A DNA stretch of 64,000 nucleotides from Gammaproteobacteria bacterium (GTDB lineage Bacteria; Pseudomonadota; Gammaproteobacteria; HK1): positions 21,078 to 85,077 of the forward strand of contig JAJDUQ010000227.1 in assembly GCA_022826505.1 (NCBI GenBank), in the 5' to 3' direction. Each line of letters begins with the position of its first letter. Position 1 is the stretch's first letter. The translations under genes and the position numbers were made by a program. Under the pieces are notes generated by a model. That model was not told where the DNA came from, searched no databases, and saw only the letters and a program-made list of their open reading frames with translations. Below are positions 57,501 to 64,000 of this stretch, one piece after another.

Positions 57501-59876
57501 TCAGGCAATCTCTGCCGCGGCGCGGCGGCGACGGAACTGGGACAAACCTACGAGACCAAGCAGGGCCACGCCGAAGGGATAGACCAGCTCCTTGGGCGGC
57601 AGGCCGACCTGCTCGACATCGACGCCGGTGACGTAATCCCCCCAGTCGACGCCGGCCCGTTCCGCCAGGCCATTGAAGGCCAGATCGGCCACTGCATGGC
57701 GCCCGTCGGCTTCCTGTTCCAGCACGAGACCGAAGGTCTCGGCGGGCGTCCGGGACGACTGCTCCGGCGTCTCCAGCCGGAACAGCTTGAAGCGGTCGCC
57801 GTATGGGGTCTCCCGGGTGACATGCAGGCGGACCTGCCGACCCGGCTCGGGGGCGAACTCACCGGAGGCGAAGGCCGCGAACTCGACCGGTTCGAAGGGC
57901 GGCGCAACCTGGTCCATGAAGAAGCCGGGCCGGAACAGCATGACGCAGGCCACGGCGAGCAGGACACCCTCGTACCACCGTACCTTGACGAACATCCAGC
58001 CCTGGGTGAGCGAGCTGAACGCCAGGATGGCGAGCAGCGACATGACCGCGACCATCACCCCGTGCCAGACGCTCTCCACGCCGATGAGCAGCAGCTCGGT
58101 GTTGAACAGGAACACCAGCGGCAGCACCGCGGTACGAATGTCGTAGAGGAAGGACTGCACGCCGGTCTTCAGAGGGTCCGCCCGCGATATCGCCGAGGCC
58201 GCGAACGCGGCCAGACACACCGGCGGCGTCGAATCCGCCAGGAGCCCGTAGTACAGGACATAGAGGTGGACGGCGATGAGCGGCAGGACGAGGCCGGCGG
58301 CGCTGCCGAGTTCGACCAGCACACCGCCGAGCAGGGAGGCCACCACGAGGTAGTTCGCAGTGGTCGGCAGCCCCATGCCGAGAACGATGCACAGTACCGC
58401 GGTCAACCCGAGCAACAGGTAGATGTTGCTTCCCGCGATGGCCTCGACGACGCCGACCATGGCGTTGTTGAGACCGGTCGACGAGACTGCGCCGACGATG
58501 ATGCCGGCCGCCCCCACCGCCACCGCGATGCCGATCATGTTGCGCGCGCCCGAGACCATGCCGGCATGGATCTCCTTCAGGCCGTAACGGATGGCGCCCG
58601 CGATGGTGCGGCCGTCTCCGCGAACCGACTCGACCACGTGCCGGGCGAGGATGATCGCCATCAGCGAGACGATGGAGTAGAACACCGCGCTGTGCGCGCT
58701 CCACCGCTCGACCATGAGAAGGTAGACCAGGATGACGATCGGGATGAAGTGGTGGGCGCCGCTGACGAAGGTCCTGCCCAGCGCCGGGATCTCTGCCCGG
58801 GGAAGGCCGGAGAGCCCCAGCTTCTGCGCCTCCAGGTGGGAGATGTAGAACAGCGCAATGTAGCTGAGCGCGGCCGGAATGGCCGCGGCCACGACCACGT
58901 CCACATAGGAGATGCCGACGAACTCGGCGATGATGAAGGCAGCCGCGCCCATGATGGGCGGCATGATCTGGCCGTTGGTCGACGCTGCGACCTCGATGGC
59001 GCCAGCTTTGACCGCGGGCATGCCGATGCGGCGCATGACGGGGATGGTGAAGGTGCCGGTCGTGACCACGTTGGCGATGGACGAGCCGGAGATCATCCCC
59101 GTCATGCCCGAGGCCAGGATCGCCGCCTTGGCCGGGCCGCCGCTGAAGCGTCCGACCAGGGCGAACGACAGGGACAGGAAGTAGTGTCCGGCCCCCGCCT
59201 TGTCGAGCAGGGCCCCGAACAGGACGAACAGGAACACGAAGCTGACCGAAACGCTGATCGGGATGCCGAAGACCGCCTCGCCGGTCAGCCACTGGTAGCC
59301 GATCAGCCGGTTCAGGCTGAGCCCCTTGTGCGAGACGATGTCCGGCATCGACTGACCGAATATCGAGTAGACGAGAAAGATCGAGCACACGATGACCAGC
59401 GGAATGCCGATGGCCCGACGGGTCGCCTCGAGCAGCAGCAGGATGCCGGCGCCCCCGAGAATCGCCTCGACCGGAATGCCGTTCCAGACGTAGAGCAGGC
59501 CCTGGCGGGCGACCAGGCCGTCCCAGCCGAAGAACAGGTAGAAGGCGGCGAACCAGGCCAGCAGGGCGCACGCGACATCGTGCGGCGGCAGACCGCCCGC
59601 CCCCCGGCGGCGGGACAGCGGAAAGATCAGAAAGCACAGCAGCAGCGCGAACGACAGGTGGATGCCCCGAGCGGGCACGTCGCCGATGATGGCGAAGTCC
59701 AGCATGAAGGGAAACGGCGAGGCGATCCAGAGCTGGTAGAACGACCACGCGAAGCAGAGCGTGCTGACCATAATGGCCAGCCTCCGGCCCTGGCTGCGGC
59801 CCTGGTACTCGACCTCCCCGGGACTCTCGTCGACCTCGGAGGGCGTGGCGGCGGCGTTCGGTTCGTCGTGCTTCAC
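57501..59876 (-). CDS. TRAP transporter fused permease (DctQ-DctM type, with DUF3394)
   Basis: 791 residues with many membrane segments. About residues 30-190 are the small DctQ-like part, and about 130-650 the large DctM part with GMTGMISGSSIANVVTTGTFTIPVMRRIGMPAVKAGAIEVAASTNGQIMPPIMGAAAF and LGMGLPTTANYLV. A soluble C-terminal DUF3394/PDZ-like segment (LFRLETPEQSSRTPAETFGLVLEQ) precedes a last membrane helix. It is the ion-driven membrane unit of a TAXI-type importer whose binding protein is encoded just upstream. Base use is richer in GC at third positions than in the flanking genes. Confidence 0.93.
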   Translation of the reverse strand: MKHDEPNAAATPSEVDESPGEVEYQGRSQGRRLAIMVSTLCFAWSFYQLWIASPFPFMLDFAIIGDVPARGIHLSFALLLCFLIFPLSRRRGAGGLPPHDVACALLAWFAAFYLFFGWDGLVARQGLLYVWNGIPVEAILGGAGILLLLEATRRAIGIPLVIVCSIFLVYSIFGQSMPDIVSHKGLSLNRLIGYQWLTGEAVFGIPISVSVSFVFLFVLFGALLDKAGAGHYFLSLSFALVGRFSGGPAKAAILASGMTGMISGSSIANVVTTGTFTIPVMRRIGMPAVKAGAIEVAASTNGQIMPPIMGAAAFIIAEFVGISYVDVVVAAAIPAALSYIALFYISHLEAQKLGLSGLPRAEIPALGRTFVSGAHHFIPIVILVYLLMVERWSAHSAVFYSIVSLMAIILARHVVESVRGDGRTIAGAIRYGLKEIHAGMVSGARNMIGIAVAVGAAGIIVGAVSSTGLNNAMVGVVEAIAGSNIYLLLGLTAVLCIVLGMGLPTTANYLVVASLLGGVLVELGSAAGLVLPLIAVHLYVLYYGLLADSTPPVCLAAFAASAISRADPLKTGVQSFLYDIRTAVLPLVFLFNTELLLIGVESVWHGVMVAVMSLLAILAFSSLTQGWMFVKVRWYEGVLLAVACVMLFRPGFFMDQVAPPFEPVEFAAFASGEFAPEPGRQVRLHVTRETPYGDRFKLFRLETPEQSSRTPAETFGLVLEQEADGRHAVADLAFNGLAERAGVDWGDYVTGVDVEQVGLPPKELVYPFGVALLGLVGLSQFRRRRAAAEIA

Positions 59877-59944
59877 AGGCCCATCATACCGCGCCGGCCG
59901 GCGACGCCATCATGCCGGCGGGTGAAAACTCGAAGGGAACGAAA

Positions 59945-59974
59945 CGGCCGGCACCCGTGTCCGGGTGCCGGCCG
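59945..59974 (-). terminator. Strong hairpin between binding-protein and permease genes
   Basis: CGGCCGGCACCCG and CGGGTGCCGGCCG form a perfect 13-pair stem with a TGTC loop. It begins 14 bases after the stop of the binding-protein gene. There is no T-run, so it may act as an mRNA 3' stabiliser or attenuator that keeps binding protein in excess over permease. Confidence 0.65.
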
Positions 59975-59987
59975 CGGAGCTGGGAAC

Positions 59988-60989
59988 CTACATCAGGCCG
60001 TTCTCCTTGTAGTACTTCTCGGCGCCCGGGTGCAGGGGTGCCGACAGGCCGTCCTTGATCATGTTGGCCGGGTTCAGGTTGGCGAAGGCGGGATGCAGCG
60101 AACGAAAGTCGTCGATGTTCTCCATCACCGCGCGGACAACCTCGTAGACCACGTCCTCGGCCACGTTCTCGTGGGAGACGAAAGTCGCCATCACACCGAA
60201 GGTCGTCACGTCCTCGCCGGTCGTCTTGTAGGTGCCGGCCGGAATGGTCGCGAATGCGTAGAAGGGATTGTCCGCCACCAGCTTCTGCTCGACGTCGCCG
60301 GTGAGGTTGACGATGTACGCGCCGCACCCGTCGGTCGCCACCGCCACGCCGGCGTTCGGCACGCCCACCGTATAGCCGTAGGCGTCAATCTTTCCGTCGC
60401 ACAGGGCCTGGGACTGCTCGGTGGAGGTCAGCTCGGTCGCCACCGCGAAGTCGTCGGTGCTCATGCCGTAGCCGTCCATCAGCACCTCGGTGGTGCCGCG
60501 CTGGCCCGAGCCGGGGTTGCCGATGTTCACCCGCTTGCCCTTGGTGTCGGTGAACGAATTGATGTTCGCCCCATCGCCGGCGATGAGGTGGAAGGGCTCG
60601 GGATGCACGGAGAAGACCGCCCGCAGGCCTGGGCAGTTGGTGACCTTCTCGGAGCTGCCGTTGACCGCATGGAACTGCCAGTCGGACTGGGCCACGCCGA
60701 ACTCGAGCTCGCCCTGGCAAATCTGACCGATGTTGTAGGTCGAGCCGCCGGTCGAGGGCGCGGCGCAGCGAATGCCGTGCTTGCGGCCCTTCTTGCGGCC
60801 CTCCGCCGCCTCCTTGTGGACCATTCGGCAGACGGAGTTGCCGACCACGAAATAGACGCCGGTCGGGCCGCCGGTGCCGATGGAGATGAATTGCCGTTCC
60901 TGCGCGACCGCGTCGCCGACGGCGCCGAGACTGGCGCCGACGACGGCGGCCGCGGCGAGTGCGGCTGCCGTGAATCTGAATTTCTTCAT
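59988..60989 (-). CDS. TAXI-family TRAP transporter substrate-binding protein
   Basis: 333 residues. MKKFRFTAAALAAAAVVGASLGAVGDAVAQ is a signal peptide. The mature part starts ERQFISIGTGGPTGVYFVVGNSVC, typical of TAXI (TRAP-associated extracytoplasmic immunogenic) proteins, with STGGSTYNIGQICQGELEFGVAQSDWQFHA and VNIGNPGSGQRGTTEVLMDGYGM. Several Cys suggest disulfides. The ligand is not known; characterised TAXI proteins bind dicarboxylates or amino acids such as glutamate. It precedes the fused permease on the same strand. Confidence 0.92.
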   Translation of the reverse strand: MKKFRFTAAALAAAAVVGASLGAVGDAVAQERQFISIGTGGPTGVYFVVGNSVCRMVHKEAAEGRKKGRKHGIRCAAPSTGGSTYNIGQICQGELEFGVAQSDWQFHAVNGSSEKVTNCPGLRAVFSVHPEPFHLIAGDGANINSFTDTKGKRVNIGNPGSGQRGTTEVLMDGYGMSTDDFAVATELTSTEQSQALCDGKIDAYGYTVGVPNAGVAVATDGCGAYIVNLTGDVEQKLVADNPFYAFATIPAGTYKTTGEDVTTFGVMATFVSHENVAEDVVYEVVRAVMENIDDFRSLHPAFANLNPANMIKDGLSAPLHPGAEKYYKENGLM

Positions 60990-61437
60990 GAAGCGTCCTC
61001 CCATTGGGGTGATGCCGGACGATGATGTACGCCGGCCGGACAGTGATTTCGCCGGCGACTCGCCATCCGCCGAAGCGCGGTGACGAACGGTCTTTCGCTC
61101 CTGGTACACCCCGGATGACCAAGCCGCCGACTCGCCGACAACTATAGTCGAAATGCATGCTGGATGTTGTACAGCGAAGCCGGCCTCAGTATCTCCTCCG
61201 ACTTATGGAGGAGTTGCGACATACTACTGTCCGGAACCGCTCCGAGGGTCGGTGCCGGGACGAAGCCGAGGGCCGAGTTCGGGACACTCCTGCTGCCCGA
61301 TTGGGCGGCGCGAGCGCCGCGCCATCTTATGGGCGCGAATGGGATCCTGCAGTGCGAACTTGCAGCGGCGCCGTCGCATCGATTTCATGGGCGGGTCACA
61401 GTCTCCGGACGCTCACCCACCAATCAGGCGCAGCCAC
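60990..61437. other. Divergent region between TRAP locus and arsC-like gene
   Basis: 448 bases without a supported gene. The frames running through it on both strands are continuations or shadows. It should hold promoters for the TRAP genes (minus) and the arsC-like gene (plus). A GGAGGAG at about 61206-61212 is not followed by a convincing reading frame. Confidence 0.45.
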
Positions 61438-61965
61438 ATGTCCAACCACGACCTGAATCAGCGCAAGCAGTTCAACGTGCTGTTCCTCTGCACCGGAAAC
61501 TCGGCGCGCAGCATCATGGCCGAGTGTCTTCTCGAACGCATCGGCGGCAACCGGTTCTTGGCATTCAGCGCGGGGAGCTTTCCGGCCGGTGCGGTCAATC
61601 CGTATACGCTCGAACTCCTGGAGCGCCGCAATCATTGCACCGATCATCTCCGGTCGAAGAACTGGGACGAATTTGCGGTGCCCGGCGCGCCGGTGATGGA
61701 TTTCGTGTTCACCGTCTGCGACAGCGCGGCGGGAGAGGTCTGCCCGGTATGGCCGGGGCAGCCGGTGTCCGCCCACTGGGGATTCCCCGACCCCGCCGCC
61801 GTCGAGGGACCGGAGGCCGTGATTCGGGCGGCGTTCGCCGACGTGTACCGGGATATCTCGACCCACATCGAAATCTTTGCCAGCCTCCCCCTCGATTCGC
61901 TCGATGGTCTCGAACTCGGGCAGAGACTCCGGGAAATCGGTGCGATGTCCTCGAACACTACCTAG
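61438..61965 (+). CDS. ArsC-type low-molecular-weight phosphatase / arsenate reductase
   Basis: 175 residues. The P-loop is VLFLCTGNSARSIMAE with nucleophile Cys and Arg (CxxxxxR), and FVFTVCDSAAGEVCPVWPG holds two further Cys as in the thioredoxin-coupled ArsC group; HWGFPDPA carries the conserved DP. This fits arsenate reductase of the LMW-PTP type (aryl-phosphatase activity is possible). No arsR, arsB or acr3 gene is adjacent, so an arsenic role is inferred from the protein only. Confidence 0.8.
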   Translation: MSNHDLNQRKQFNVLFLCTGNSARSIMAECLLERIGGNRFLAFSAGSFPAGAVNPYTLELLERRNHCTDHLRSKNWDEFAVPGAPVMDFVFTVCDSAAGEVCPVWPGQPVSAHWGFPDPAAVEGPEAVIRAAFADVYRDISTHIEIFASLPLDSLDGLELGQRLREIGAMSSNTT

Positions 61966-61994
61966 CCGCGATGCGGCTCCGTTCCGGTCCGTCG

Positions 61995-63710
61995 TCAGCG
62001 CGGCCTGCGCTGCTGCCTGCCCCAAGTGTCGCGCAGAGTGACCGTGCGATTGAACACCGGAGTCCGATTCGAGTGGGTTTCGGAATCGGCCACGAAGTAG
62101 CCGAGACGTTCGAACTGGAAGCGTTCACCGGCACTGGCGAGCGCGAGCGAAGGCTCGATGACGCTGGACCGGAGCACTTCCAGGGAATCCGGATTGATCT
62201 CCTCGGCGAGGCGCTTCACGTCCCGACCCGGCGCCGCGTCCCGGAACAGCCGGTCGTAGAGCCGCACCGTCGCGGGAACTCCGCTGCGAGCACATACCCA
62301 GTGGACGGTGCCCCTTACCTTGCGGCCGTCGGGCGCCTTGCCGCCGCGTGAATCGGGATCGTAGCGCCCGCGTATCCCGACAGTCTCCCCGGTTCGAGGA
62401 TCCCGATCGACGCCCGTGCAGGTGACGAGACACGCGTAGCGCAGCCGAACTTCACGACCTGGGGCAAATCGAAAGAACTTGCGAGGCGGATCCTCCATGA
62501 AATCGTCGTTCTCTATGAACAGCTCTCGCGAGAAGGGCACACGGCGCGTGCCGAGCGCCGGGTCCGCGGGGTGGTTGGGAGCCTCGAACCACTCGGAACC
62601 GTCCTGCGGATAGTTCTCGATGACGAGCCTGAGCGGTCGCAGCACCGCCATCGCCCGCCGGGTGTCGGTCTCGAGACCGGCGCGGACGCTGGTCTCCAGC
62701 CGCTCGAATTCCACCGCACCGTCGTTCTTCGTGACTCCGACCCGTTCGCAGAAGTCGCGCAGCGCCGCCGGAGTGAACCCCCGCCGCCGCATCCCCGCGA
62801 TGGTGGGCATGCGGGGGTCGTCCCATCCGTCGACATGACCACCCTCCACCAGTCGGGTCAGGTAGCGCTTGCTCATGACGGTATGGGTCAGGTTCAGCCG
62901 ACCGAACTCGATCTGGCGCGGCGGAGAAGGAATTTCCAGCCTCTCCAGGAACCATTCGTAGAGCGGGCGATGATCCTCGAACTCGAGCGTGCACAGCGAG
63001 TGGGTCACGCCCTCGATGGCATCGGAGAGCGCCTGCGCGAAGTCGTACATGGGATAGACGCACCAGGCGCAGCCGGTCATCGGATGCGGCGTGTGCACGA
63101 TCCGGTAGATCACCGGGTCCCGGAGATTCATGTTCGGCGAGGCCATGTCGATCTTTGCTCGCAGCACGTGGGCTCCTTCCTCGAACTCGCCGTTGCGCAT
63201 GCGTTCGAACAGACCGAGATTTTCCTCGACCGAACGCGACCTGTACGGGCTGTCGCGTCCCGGCTCCGTCAGGGTGCCCCGGCAGGCGCGGATCTCCTCG
63301 GGTCCGAGGCTGCACACGTAGGCGTGGCCCGACTCGATGAGTCGCACCGCGTAGTCGAACAGCGACTCGAAATAGTCGGAGGCATGCCGGGGACGATCGC
63401 CCCAGTCGAACCCGAGCCAGCGAACGTCGGCCTGGATCTCCTCCATGAAGTCGAGGCGTTCCCTGGTCGGATTCGTGTCGTCGAACCGCAGCCGACAGAT
63501 TGCTCCCGGATAGTCGCGCGCGATTCCGAAGTTCAGGCAGATCGACTTTGCGTGCCCGATGTGCAGATACCCGTTCGGCTCCGGCGGAAACCGGGTCACG
63601 ACCGTTTTCGGCACCTTTCCTGCCACAATGTCGGCGTCGATTGCCTGACGGATGAAGTTGGTGGGCATCGCATCCCGCGCCTCGGCGCGCGCGTTCCTTG
63701 TCTCGGCCAT
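61995..63710 (-). CDS. glnS: Glutamine--tRNA ligase
   Basis: 571 residues. Class I motifs are PPEPNGYLHIGHAKS (HIGH) and TVMSKRYL (KMSKS-like); LRFDDTNPTRE, DWGDRPRHASDYFESLFDYAVRLI and the two beta-barrel anticodon domains follow. MAETRNARAEARD was chosen because GGAG lies six bases before its ATG; MPTNFIRQ, 14 codons later, is where similarity to E. coli begins. Converges with the arsC-like gene. A glnS gene implies direct Gln-tRNA charging. Confidence 0.95.
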   Translation of the reverse strand: MAETRNARAEARDAMPTNFIRQAIDADIVAGKVPKTVVTRFPPEPNGYLHIGHAKSICLNFGIARDYPGAICRLRFDDTNPTRERLDFMEEIQADVRWLGFDWGDRPRHASDYFESLFDYAVRLIESGHAYVCSLGPEEIRACRGTLTEPGRDSPYRSRSVEENLGLFERMRNGEFEEGAHVLRAKIDMASPNMNLRDPVIYRIVHTPHPMTGCAWCVYPMYDFAQALSDAIEGVTHSLCTLEFEDHRPLYEWFLERLEIPSPPRQIEFGRLNLTHTVMSKRYLTRLVEGGHVDGWDDPRMPTIAGMRRRGFTPAALRDFCERVGVTKNDGAVEFERLETSVRAGLETDTRRAMAVLRPLRLVIENYPQDGSEWFEAPNHPADPALGTRRVPFSRELFIENDDFMEDPPRKFFRFAPGREVRLRYACLVTCTGVDRDPRTGETVGIRGRYDPDSRGGKAPDGRKVRGTVHWVCARSGVPATVRLYDRLFRDAAPGRDVKRLAEEINPDSLEVLRSSVIEPSLALASAGERFQFERLGYFVADSETHSNRTPVFNRTVTLRDTWGRQQRRPR

Positions 63711-63911
63711 CCCCGGCTCCAGTTCAATGGGCCGGCGCATGTTACCGATACGGGCCGACACGCGACACGGAGGGATTCTGTTGGCAGCGGGACTGGTCAT
63801 CCAGCTTTACAAATTGAGGGGTGCTGGAGCGGGAGAACTGGGAAGGCGCCGGTCGGGGTCTGTGGGATGATTCGAGGTGACGAAGACTCGGGCATCCACA
63901 GGAGCAAGCCA

Positions 63912-64000
63912 GTGACCGTACTCCAACGCACCGACCTGACGACTTCCCAGAAGATTCAGTGGGCCGCAGCGGCGGTGGCGGGACAACACACCCACGGCGC
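63912..64000 (+). CDS. Possible gene start at right edge (partial)
   Basis: GTG at 63912 is preceded by GGAG seven bases upstream and opens a frame to the window end (29 complete codons): VTVLQRTDLTTSQKIQWAA followed by AAVAGQHTHG. The amphipathic start resembles the beginning of helix-turn-helix proteins, including some transposase-like ones, but too little is visible to name it. Confidence 0.35.
   Translation, partial: MTVLQRTDLTTSQKIQWAAAAVAGQHTHG

Noticed and set aside
57696-61025. Stop-free plus-strand frame of about 1,109 codons opposite the TRAP genes
   Set aside because: It mirrors two well-supported genes, has no family features and a composition rich in Arg, Asp, Gly and His typical of antisense reading of high-GC3 DNA.

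Overview
This is a GC-rich chromosomal window from a gammaproteobacterium. It was read from sequence alone, so no closer lineage is assigned. The evidence is gene content and order. The block rne / rluC / maf(yceF) / yceD-rpmF-plsX-fabH-fabD-fabG-acpP-fabF-mltG-tmk-holB keeps the order and alternating strands known from Escherichia coli. An AlgU/MucABD stress locus, EpmA with EF-P, CsiV beside mfd, MlaA and DUF1249 (YqiB) are also typical of Gammaproteobacteria. Most of the window is core genome. Nearly everything between 1.9 and 29.3 kb and between 34.3 and 61.0 kb is on the minus strand.

Layout. 0-1.7 kb (+): the end of mfd, csiV and a DUF1249 gene. 1.9-5.2 kb (-): slt and ampD (peptidoglycan turnover) and a secreted Sel1-repeat protein. 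5.4-11.0 kb (-): tRNA-Pro(GGG), then tRNA-Val(GAC)/infC-rpmI-rplT-pheS-pheT-ihfA-merR. infC has a non-AUG start, and a 14-codon leader with a hairpin precedes pheS. 11.1-14 kb: uvrB, tRNA-Asn(GTT) and a small secreted protein of unknown function. 14.2-20.1 kb (-): an accessory-looking locus with a GcvT-SHMT fusion protein and a two-subunit molybdopterin/iron-sulfur oxidoreductase. 20.2-29.3 kb (-): holB, tmk, mltG and the fatty-acid and phospholipid genes with yceD and rpmF. 29.5-34.3 kb: maf (+), rluC (-) and rne (+, long leader).

34.3-41.2 kb (-): a continuous envelope-stress and RNA/membrane operon, rpoE-mucA-mucB-mucD-lepB-rnc-era-recO. 41.5-47.3 kb (-): epmA and efp, then parC and parE. 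47.9-50.5 kb (-): a redox module of rubrerythrin, a GlpC-like Fe-S protein and DUF3501, with a Fur-family-like palindrome over its promoter. 50.8-53.0 kb (+): xseB-ispA and folE2. 53.0-57.2 kb (-): mazG, an S-methylthioinosine phosphorylase-like gene overlapping hpt, a broken ettA that has lost its second ATPase domain, and mlaA. 57.5-61.0 kb (-): a TAXI-type TRAP transporter of different composition. 61.4-64 kb: an ArsC-type phosphatase/arsenate reductase (+), glnS (-) and the first codons of a possible gene at the right edge.

The most unusual items are the GcvT-SHMT fusion with its neighbouring Mo/Fe-S enzyme, the ettA deletion, the putative phe leader/attenuator, and the palindrome-controlled rubrerythrin module. 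No CRISPR array, integrase, complete insertion sequence or rRNA gene was seen.
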